A DNA stretch of 45,901 nt from Faecalibacterium sp. Lineage in GTDB: Bacteria; Bacillota; Clostridia; Oscillospirales; Ruminococcaceae. Position numbers and translations under genes: made by a program. Positions within the stretch are counted from its first letter, which is position 1; each line of letters begins with the position of its first letter. Positions 17,862-23,675 of this stretch are shown here, piece by piece. Below the pieces are notes generated by a model. It was not told the DNA's origin, did not search any database, and saw only the letters and a program-made list of their open reading frames with translations. The stretch is taken from contig JARHYC010000009.1 of the NCBI GenBank assembly GCA_029264955.1, positions 1 to 45,901 of the forward strand, read 5' to 3'.

Positions 17862-18308
17862 TTGGTTGCCGTACAGCCTATCTTGAAGGGCGTAATTCCG
17901 ACAGCTACTCCGGAACCGACCGCAGAGCCTACGGCAGCGCCGACGGCAACTCCGGAACCGACCGCAGAACCTACAGCAGCGCCGACGGCGACTCCGGAAC
18001 CGACCGCAGAGCCTACGGCAGCGCCGACGGCAACTCCGGAACCGAGTGCAGAGCCTACGGCAGCGCCGACAGCAACTCCGGAACCGACCGCAGAACCTAC
18101 GGCAGCACCGACGGCTACTCCGGAACCGACCACAGAACCTACGGCAAACCCGACTGCAACTCCGGCACCTGCTGTGGAAAATACACCGCGAACAGGGGAC
18201 AGTACTTGGATTACAGTGCAGACGATGTTGTTGCTGGCAGCAGCAAGCGGTGCAGCAATTCTCCTGATTTTGCGCAAGCAGCGCGGTGAGAAGAACTACA
18301 ACGCGTAA
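17862..18308 (+). CDS. C-terminal linker and wall-sorting tail of the GH84 protein (after in-frame TAG)
   Basis: In frame with the upstream GH84 gene and separated from it only by the TAG at 17856-17858. It encodes a Thr/Pro/Glu/Ala linker of 14-residue repeats (ATPEPTAEPTAAPT type). A sorting signal follows: TPRTGD, a hydrophobic helix of about 20 residues, and a basic tail (LRKQRGEKNYNA). TPRTG is close to the S/P-P-X-T-G signals used by clostridial class B sortases. There is no ribosome site at 17862 and no signal peptide, so it is not a gene in its own right. Either the TAG is a mutation or assembly error, or it is read through some of the time. Confidence 0.85.
   Translation: MVAVQPILKGVIPTATPEPTAEPTAAPTATPEPTAEPTAAPTATPEPTAEPTAAPTATPEPSAEPTAAPTATPEPTAEPTAAPTATPEPTTEPTANPTATPAPAVENTPRTGDSTWITVQTMLLLAAASGAAILLILRKQRGEKNYNA
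17901..18170 (+). repeat. 42-bp tandem repeat, six copies plus a partial
   Basis: Units start at 17901, 17943, 17985, 18027, 18069 and 18111, and a partial unit starts at 18153. They differ by only a few substitutions. Each encodes 14 residues (TATPEPTAEPTAAP phase) of an extended wall-spanning linker. Near-identity implies that copy number can change by slippage or recombination. Confidence 0.95.
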
Positions 18309-18342
18309 AACGGTCAGTAAAAGCCAAACGTAAAAGAAAATG

Positions 18343-18381
18343 AGTGGTCCTTGCTTTCTCAAGAAAGCAGGGCCACTTATT
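18343..18381 (+). terminator. Intrinsic terminator after the GH84 locus
   Basis: Stem AGTGGTCCTTGCTTTCT (18343-18359) / AGAAAGCAGGGCCACT (18362-18377), very short loop, then TATTTTA. Confidence 0.8.
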
Positions 18382-18462
18382 TTATATGGCAAGTTTGGAC
18401 CGGATCAACAATGAAAATATAGCGCAAGTGCGCGTGCAGGCAGAAGAATCTGCGGCGACAGA

Positions 18463-18491
18463 TTGCGAAATGCAGCAAAGGTATTTATAAT
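18463..18491 (+). promoter_or_regulatory. Probable promoter of the M42 peptidase
   Basis: TTGCGA (18463-18468), 17-nt spacer, TATAAT (18486-18491), 30 nt before the start codon; the ribosome site AGAGGAGG follows. Confidence 0.55.
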
Positions 18492-18521
18492 AAAACATAA
18501 AATATAGAGGAGGCTTGAGCA

Positions 18522-19562
18522 ATGATTGAAAAAAGTTATGCAGATTATTCCTGGGATCAGGTTGTTACCCTGTTGAGCGTGGATTCTCCGTCCGGTTATA
18601 CGGAACAAGCAGCTCAGTGGGTTAAGAATGCGTTTGCGACCCTGGGGTTTCATGCAGAAATTACCACAAAGGGTGGTGTTCTGGTTGATTTGGGCGGCAA
18701 GAATGAAAATGACGGCCTGCTGTTAGAAGCGCACGCGGATACGCTGGGCGGTATGGTTGCGGAAGTCAAGAGCAGCGGTCGACTGCGTTTGACCCCGCTG
18801 GGCGGCATGGAAGCCAATAATGCAGAAACGGAAAATGTACGGGTCTATACCCGCAGCGGTGCAGTCATTGAAGGCACATGCCAGCTTTGCAATGCATCGG
18901 TTCATGTCAACGGAGAATATTCCGAAACCAAGCGCAGTTTCGATACAGTCGAAGTGGTTCTGGACGAGGATGTATCTACTGCAGACGAAACCCGTGCGCT
19001 GGGGGTTGAAGTGGGCGATATTGTGTGCTTTGAACCGCGCACCAGACGAACCACTTCTGGATATTTGAAGAGCCGTTTCCTGGATGATAAGCTGTCGGTT
19101 GGTATTTTGTTGGGCTTTGCAAAGTATCTCAGCGATCATAAAATTGTTCCGGAGCGCCGTGTGTGGGTGCATGTGACTGTATACGAAGAAGTGGGTCATG
19201 GCGGTTCTGCTTCGGTTCCAATTGGTGTTACAGAAGCGATTTCTGTGGATATGGGCTGCGTGGGGAATGGTTTACAGTGTACTGAGCGGCAGGTCAGCAT
19301 TTGCGCAAAGGATTCCGGCGGTCCGTACAGCTATCAGGTTGTAGGCAAACTGATTGATGCGGCGAAGAAGATGGATGCGGACTATGCAGTAGATGTGTAT
19401 CCGCACTATGGTTCAGACGTGGAAGCAACGCTGCGCAGTGGTGTAGATATTCGTCATGGATTGATTGGTGCCGGTGTTTACGCCAGTCATGGCTATGAGC
19501 GCAGCCATATTGACGGTGTCTATAATACCCTGAAAGTGATTGCAGGATATCTGAATGTTTGA
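18522..19562 (+). CDS. M42-family metallo-aminopeptidase
   Basis: Cytoplasmic di-metal aminopeptidase (glutamyl aminopeptidase/tetrahedral TET type), 346 aa, that trims peptides to amino acids. Metal and catalytic residues can be seen in EAHADTLGGMV (His and Asp), SRFLDDKLSVGI (bridging Asp), YEEVGHGGS (catalytic and metal Glu), VDMG (Asp) and the C-terminal ASHGYERSHIDGV (His). A PDZ-like insertion falls between the first two motifs, as is usual for the family. It has no signal peptide. ATG 18522 follows a good AGGAGG site. It stands alone between its own promoter and a terminator. The precise peptide preference is not readable. Confidence 0.9.
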   Translation: MIEKSYADYSWDQVVTLLSVDSPSGYTEQAAQWVKNAFATLGFHAEITTKGGVLVDLGGKNENDGLLLEAHADTLGGMVAEVKSSGRLRLTPLGGMEANNAETENVRVYTRSGAVIEGTCQLCNASVHVNGEYSETKRSFDTVEVVLDEDVSTADETRALGVEVGDIVCFEPRTRRTTSGYLKSRFLDDKLSVGILLGFAKYLSDHKIVPERRVWVHVTVYEEVGHGGSASVPIGVTEAISVDMGCVGNGLQCTERQVSICAKDSGGPYSYQVVGKLIDAAKKMDADYAVDVYPHYGSDVEATLRSGVDIRHGLIGAGVYASHGYERSHIDGVYNTLKVIAGYLNV

Positions 19563-19590
19563 TTTGTCAACAAAACGATAAGAGATTTGC

Positions 19591-19622
19591 AAAAGGCGGA
19601 GTGGTGCTCTGCCTTTTCTCTT
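19591..19622 (+). terminator. Intrinsic terminator after the M42 peptidase
   Basis: AAAAGGCGGAG (19591-19601) / CTCTGCCTTTT (19607-19617) with one mismatch and a 5-nt loop, then CTCTT. Confidence 0.7.
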
Positions 19623-19775
19623 ACTCATCTGAAAAGATAGGGAAAGCGTTCCGCAATCAAAAGGTACATTGCGAGTGAATTCTTTGGTGCTTTGCAAAAA
19701 TGTAGTTTGGTGAAAAAGTTTTTGTTTTATACAAAAGAGCTGAAAATATAGAAAAATAACAAATTGTATTTTCGC

Positions 19776-19805
19776 TTGACAAAAGATTGCTAACTGCGGT
19801 ATTAT
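19776..19805 (+). promoter_or_regulatory. Promoter of the flavin reductase lipoprotein gene
   Basis: Perfect TTGACA (19776-19781), 18-nt spacer, TATTAT (19800-19805). The spacer contains GCTAAC (19789-19794), one half of the operator repeated upstream of the heme locus; its partner half is missing here. Confidence 0.65.
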
Positions 19806-19847
19806 GTAGTGAATGTGAAAAAAATGTGTATTGAAAACGGAGGAAGC

Positions 19848-21656
19848 ATGAAATTTGTAAAAACAATTGTGTCGGTTGCACTGAGCTTAGTTTTGCTGAC
19901 AGGCTGTGTCGCACCGACAAGCACAAAGCCTGAAAATAATGGCGAAAACGCAAACGTTAGTCAGACCAAGTTTGATCAGGAAGTGGATTATCTGGTCATT
20001 GGCGGCGGTGTTGCAGGCTTGTCCAGTGCGATTGAAGCAGCTGACCTGGGCGTGGAGAACATTCTGGTCTTGGAAAAGACTGGCAAGATTGGCGGTTCTG
20101 CATTCTATTCGGATGGCATCCTGAGCGGTTATGATACCCAGATTACCAAGAAGCTGGGCTTGGAAGTTTCCCATGAGGCTGTTTACGAAGAACAGATGCG
20201 TGAGAAAAAATACATTCTGGATCCGGAACTGACCAAGCTGACTTTGGATCAGTCCAGTAAAACGATCGACTGGCTGATTGATCATCTGGGCGTCAAGTTT
20301 CACGATGAAGTCATCGTGAAAGACGGCTATGGCACGATTCCCACCGTTCATATCGTTGAGGGCAATGGTGCAGGTCTGGAACCCTATTACCAGAAGGCGC
20401 TGGATGAGCGCCCTGCAATCAAGTTGGAGATGGAAACTGCTGCTACGGAACTGATTGTGGAAGACGGCAAGGTTGTTGGTGCTGTGGCAAAGAATAAAGA
20501 CGGCGAACAGGTTCGTATCGGTGCAAAGGCAGTGTTGCTGGCAACTGGTGGTTATAGCGCAAACCATGAGCTGTTCACCAATGTGCATGTACCAAACGGT
20601 GTGTTCCAGACCACAAACTTTAAGAACCAGATGGGTGACGGTCTGATTATGGCGATGAACATTGGCGCCAATGCACAGAACTTGGATCAGCTGCAGGTTT
20701 ATCTGCGCGAGTATAATAACCCGACCAGCCAGTATCCCTATATGTTCACGATGTTTGTGGGTCAGGATGGCAAGCGTTTCATGGATGAAAAGCGCACAGC
20801 ACAGACCTACAACCAGGAAATCAAGGATGACGTGATCGACCTGTATGGCCGTACCGGTGTGGATTATTTCTGGGCAATCGCAGATGAAGCATCTCTGACT
20901 CAGATGGGCATTGCAGAGGACGCAAAGGATCACGTGGGCATCTACGTGGCAGATACGCTGGAAGAACTGGCAGACAAGATGGGTGTGGATCGGGAAACTT
21001 TCCTGGCAACCGTCAAGGCTTGGAATGCTGCTTGTGCAAAGCAGTCTGATTCGGAGTTTGGCAGAACTTCTCCGATGTGGTTCCCCATTGCACAGGGACC
21101 TTTCTACGCATTGCAGACAACTTTCTTCTCTTCTGTTACGCACGGTGGTCTGGTGAAGAATGCAAACGCACAGGTGCTGCGTGTGGATGGCTCTGTGATT
21201 CCGGGTCTGTATGCAGCAGGTGAGGTAACTACGGTTACTAACTCGAATGGTTATACTATTTCCAATGCAATCACCTTTGGTCGCATTGCAGCACAGCAGG
21301 CACAGAAGTACATGAATGGTGAAGTAGTTGTGGAAGAAGTTTCCGTGGAAGAACCCGAGAAAGAGGTTCGCTTCGACATGACGACAGCACTGAATGACGG
21401 CGAGTATGAAGCATCTGTGGATGGTCAGCACGGCAAGATGACAGTCAAGACCGTGATTACAAATGGTGCGATTGCTGATGTTATCATTCTGGAGCAGAAT
21501 GAAACGGAAGAAGTTGCAAAGGATGCTTTGACGAGTGTCCCGCAGAGTATTGTTGAGAATAATTCTGCAGATGTGGACAGTGTCAGCGGCGCAACTATGA
21601 CCTCTAATCGAATCATGGATGCAGTTGCTGCTTGCCTGGAACAAGCAAGTAAGTAA
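19848..21656 (+). CDS. Lipoprotein flavin reductase (fumarate/urocanate-reductase type) with FMN-binding domain
   Basis: Extracytoplasmic FAD- and FMN-containing reductase, 602 aa, probably using an alpha,beta-unsaturated acid as terminal electron acceptor. Lipoprotein signal with lipobox VLLTGC. The FAD_binding_2 domain (about 45-490) opens with DYLVIGGGVAGLSSAIEAA and ends with the GLYAAGE and NGYTISNAITFGRIA motifs. A C-terminal FMN-binding domain (about 515-600) has VSGATMTS, where Thr583 is the expected covalent FMN attachment site for ApbE. No heme-binding CxxCH motif is present, unlike Shewanella flavocytochrome c. ATG 19848 follows GGAGGA. Family members reduce fumarate, urocanate, cinnamates or similar compounds; the substrate here is open. 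Confidence 0.88.
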   Translation: MKFVKTIVSVALSLVLLTGCVAPTSTKPENNGENANVSQTKFDQEVDYLVIGGGVAGLSSAIEAADLGVENILVLEKTGKIGGSAFYSDGILSGYDTQITKKLGLEVSHEAVYEEQMREKKYILDPELTKLTLDQSSKTIDWLIDHLGVKFHDEVIVKDGYGTIPTVHIVEGNGAGLEPYYQKALDERPAIKLEMETAATELIVEDGKVVGAVAKNKDGEQVRIGAKAVLLATGGYSANHELFTNVHVPNGVFQTTNFKNQMGDGLIMAMNIGANAQNLDQLQVYLREYNNPTSQYPYMFTMFVGQDGKRFMDEKRTAQTYNQEIKDDVIDLYGRTGVDYFWAIADEASLTQMGIAEDAKDHVGIYVADTLEELADKMGVDRETFLATVKAWNAACAKQSDSEFGRTSPMWFPIAQGPFYALQTTFFSSVTHGGLVKNANAQVLRVDGSVIPGLYAAGEVTTVTNSNGYTISNAITFGRIAAQQAQKYMNGEVVVEEVSVEEPEKEVRFDMTTALNDGEYEASVDGQHGKMTVKTVITNGAIADVIILEQNETEEVAKDALTSVPQSIVENNSADVDSVSGATMTSNRIMDAVAACLEQASK

Positions 21657-21676
21657 ACTATAATTGGAACTATATT

Positions 21677-21718
21677 AAAACAGTGCGGTGGCAAATGAGT
21701 CACCGCACTGTTTTTTCT
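21677..21718 (+). terminator. Intrinsic terminator after the flavin reductase
   Basis: Perfect 14-bp stem AAAACAGTGCGGTG (21677-21690) / CACCGCACTGTTTT (21701-21714), 10-nt loop, U-tract. Confidence 0.9.
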
Positions 21719-21808
21719 TTTATAGTATAGAAATATTTCCGAGAAGGACTTTCCGGTACAGCTTTGTTTCAAAGCAAAACAAACTAAAATATTATTTTTG
21801 AAAAAAGC

Positions 21809-21837
21809 TTGACAAACCGGCGGAAGAGGAATAAACT
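21809..21837 (+). promoter_or_regulatory. Promoter P1 ahead of the heme locus leader
   Basis: Perfect TTGACA (21809-21814), 17-nt spacer, TAAACT (21832-21837). The expected start (about 21844) lies just in front of operator 1, a position suited to iron-dependent repression. Confidence 0.55.
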
Positions 21838-21843
21838 ATATGA

Positions 21844-21921
21844 CGGTTAGCAAAAGCTAACTGAAAATTTCGTTGTGTTTCACCTCCAAAAGGATAGGTT
21901 TGCTATCGGGAGGTATTTTTT
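21844..21921 (+). ncRNA. Candidate short iron-repressed RNA or attenuated leader
   Basis: A promoter (21809-21837) leads into a unit that ends at an intrinsic terminator. ACCTCC (21882-21887) pairs with GGAGGT (21909-21914), and GATAG (21893-21897) pairs with CTATC (21903-21907), followed by six Ts (21916-21921). The predicted transcript is about 78 nt with no credible ORF. It carries TCACCTCC-like sequence (TTTCACCTCC, 21878-21887), identical to the anti-Shine-Dalgarno core of 16S rRNA, so it could pair with ribosome sites. The alternative is simply a transcription attenuator for the heme operon. Confidence 0.4.
21846..21861. promoter_or_regulatory. Iron-box-like operator 1
   Basis: GTTAGCAAAAGCTAAC: perfect 6-bp inverted repeat with a 4-bp centre. 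It resembles DtxR/IdeR/MntR-type boxes (TTAGGTTAGCCTAACCTAA class). First of three copies upstream of heme-uptake genes. Confidence 0.65.
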
Positions 21922-21931
21922 AGAACTTAAG

Positions 21932-21947
21932 GTTAGTCTAAGCTAAC
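21932..21947. promoter_or_regulatory. Iron-box-like operator 2
   Basis: GTTAGTCTAAGCTAAC: same inverted repeat with one mismatch, 86 bp after operator 1 and just downstream of the leader terminator. Confidence 0.6.
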
Positions 21948-22024
21948 TTTCAAAGGGTGAATGTATTCCAGAATTCTGTTGCATCAGGGGAACGGAATAA
22001 AATGCAGTCGGAATTCTTATTTTT

Positions 22025-22052
22025 TTGCACAGTGGTTAGCTATTGCTAACAT
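22025..22052 (+). promoter_or_regulatory. Operator 3 embedded in a probable promoter of the heme operon
   Basis: GTTAGCTATTGCTAAC (22035-22050) is a perfect copy of the operator. It fills the spacer of a possible promoter TTGCAC (22025-22030) - 16 nt - TAACAT (22047-22052), 25 nt before the first structural gene. Repressor bound here would block polymerase directly. Confidence 0.6.
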
Positions 22053-22076
22053 TTACATAAGTGGGGAGAAAAAAGT

Positions 22077-22559
22077 ATGAAAACAAAACGATCGAAACTA
22101 TTGGTGGCAGCCGTTCTGGTTTTGGCATTGTTGCTGGTTGGTGGTTGGTTCTTTGTGAAGAATCGATCCGATGCTGGGCAAGTCACAAATTTTACGCCGG
22201 AGTTTGAAGCGGAGCAAACACAGGAAACGACACAGGCATCTACTGCAAAGGGAATTAAAATTCCGGGATATTCCACAATTCCGATTCAGGCAAATGCCGA
22301 GCAAGTTGAGATTGATTTATATAATCCCGAAGAAAATGATGTGCATTTTCAAATTGACTTTTATCTGACTGAAACCGGAGAAAAATTGTTTGAGTCAAAA
22401 CTTATCAAACCAGGTCAGCATTTGTACAGCATCACACTGGAACGTGCGTTGGAACCTGGTGAGTATCCCATTACCATTCAGTACAACACTTATAGCACCG
22501 ACGGAGCGTTTTCTCCGAAAAACGGTGCAGCTGTAGACTGTATCCTCAGCGCAGAATAA
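22077..22559 (+). CDS. Small membrane-anchored surface protein of unknown function, heme operon
   Basis: 160 aa, family not recognised with certainty. It has a basic start (MKTKRSK), one membrane helix (about 8-28), a Thr/Gln-rich linker, and an extracellular beta-rich domain (about 58-158). The beta domain carries IKIPGYSTIPIQANAEQVEI, ENDVHFQIDFYLTETGE, KPGQHLYSITLERALEPGEYPI and IQYNTYS, a strand pattern suggesting an Ig-like sandwich. No Cys, LPXTG or obvious heme-ligand motif is seen. ATG 22077 follows GGGGAGA. It is the first gene after the three iron-box-like operators and precedes the NEAT-like proteins by 61 nt, so it is probably iron-regulated and may be an accessory or scaffold for surface heme transfer. 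Confidence 0.75.
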   Translation: MKTKRSKLLVAAVLVLALLLVGGWFFVKNRSDAGQVTNFTPEFEAEQTQETTQASTAKGIKIPGYSTIPIQANAEQVEIDLYNPEENDVHFQIDFYLTETGEKLFESKLIKPGQHLYSITLERALEPGEYPITIQYNTYSTDGAFSPKNGAAVDCILSAE

Positions 22560-22620
22560 ATTAGGATTCGTCACCACTGGTGAATCACAATAAATTGAAT
22601 GATTATTAGGAGGTCTGAAT

Positions 22621-23577
22621 ATGAGAAATGTATTCAAACGTGTGGCAGCTAGTACAGTTGCTCTGAGCTTGATCGCAAGTATTGGTGCGATGGGTGCCTT
22701 TGCGGCAGCCCCTGCGGAAAATGGCAGTTATACGGGTTCCATTCGTGTCTATAAGGACAAGACGACCGAGTTTGTGGACAAGAACGTGAGTATGTGCGAT
22801 TCGCTCTTTGACCACGATGTGGATGTAACCCTGACAGATGACGGCGCACAGCTGGATGTGTATGTGGCATATCCTGTTCCGAATTTCTCCACCCAAGGTA
22901 AGGATGGTACACTGAAGGATATGACCCTGACGATTGGTGAAAAACAGTATACTGCAACGTCTGATATTGAGACAAAGAAAATGCGTACCTTTGACGCAAA
23001 GGGCCCGATGTTCGGTATCGAAGCTGGAAAGGAATACCAGACGCAAAAGGTTACCTTTACGCTGCCTCGTGACGCAATGGACGCGTTGGAGAAGGGTGTA
23101 GCTTCTACGGCATATGTCAATGTAGTGATGAACATGACGCAGAAATTCGTTGTGCAGGTGAAGGATTTGACACCTGTAAAAGCACCTGAACCGGAAGCAA
23201 CGGAAACAACCGAAAAATCCATGAATGTTACGGCAGACATTAAGGCACCGGAAGCAACCTATACCGTTACCATTCCGGAAAGTGTATCGATGGGTACGCT
23301 GTCGGCAGACAAGGATAACGTGCTGTCTTACCAGGTAAATGTAACTGCTGCCAACATGGGTAAGGGTTATGTGGAAGTTTCTGCTCCGGCAGATGGTGTT
23401 CTGACCAGTGGCGAAAATCAGCTGGCTTTCCAGAACAGCTTTGGTGCACAGAAGGTTACGGCAGATACTACGCTGGATGGTTCTTTCACAGTGAGCGCAG
23501 AAGCTGTTAAGACTGCGGCAGCAGGCAACTACACAGGCACTGCAAACTTTACGATTCGTTATTTTGCGGGTAAATAA
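22621..23577 (+). CDS. Secreted NEAT-like heme-binding protein (hemophore candidate)
   Basis: 318 aa. Signal peptide about 1-29 (GAMGAFA-A). The NEAT-like domain (about 36-185) contains VSMCDSLFDHDVDV, YPVPNF and a final strand MTQKFVVQV. A short EPEATETTEK linker leads to a second beta-sandwich domain (about 205-318) starting TYTVTIPESVSMGTLSAD and ending YTGTANFTIRYFAGK. There is no membrane helix or sorting signal, so it should be released. The NEAT-like domain is homologous to two domains in the next gene, and the C-terminal sandwich to that protein's N-terminal domain. AGGAGG precedes the ATG. It is followed by a strong terminator. Heme binding is inferred from family resemblance and from the Shp/Isd neighbours. 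Confidence 0.72.
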   Translation: MRNVFKRVAASTVALSLIASIGAMGAFAAAPAENGSYTGSIRVYKDKTTEFVDKNVSMCDSLFDHDVDVTLTDDGAQLDVYVAYPVPNFSTQGKDGTLKDMTLTIGEKQYTATSDIETKKMRTFDAKGPMFGIEAGKEYQTQKVTFTLPRDAMDALEKGVASTAYVNVVMNMTQKFVVQVKDLTPVKAPEPEATETTEKSMNVTADIKAPEATYTVTIPESVSMGTLSADKDNVLSYQVNVTAANMGKGYVEVSAPADGVLTSGENQLAFQNSFGAQKVTADTTLDGSFTVSAEAVKTAAAGNYTGTANFTIRYFAGK

Positions 23578-23600
23578 AACTCAGAACATATAATGTGGCG

Positions 23601-23640
23601 AAAAATTCCCGCAGAAACGGTGATTTCTGCGGGAATTTTT
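23601..23640 (+). terminator. Strong terminator inside the heme operon
   Basis: Perfect 17-bp stem AAAAATTCCCGCAGAAA (23601-23617) / TTTCTGCGGGAATTTTT (23624-23640), loop CGGTGA. It would reduce read-through from the secreted NEAT-like gene into the anchored proteins and transporter. Confidence 0.88.
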
Positions 23641-23675
23641 GCGAAATCCCAATTGTTCGTGATAAAGGAGACTTT

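Noticed and set aside
17901-18170. Regular repeats considered as a CRISPR array
   Set aside because: Units are contiguous without spacers, and they code in frame for a Thr/Pro stalk.
16986-18392. 468-aa minus-strand frame rich in CRRxCRRF repeats
   Set aside because: The repeats are the reverse reading of the 42-bp linker array; no ribosome site or homology.
19887-21644. 585-aa minus-strand frame opposite the flavin reductase
   Set aside because: Antisense shadow of a well-supported flavoprotein; composition is not protein-like.
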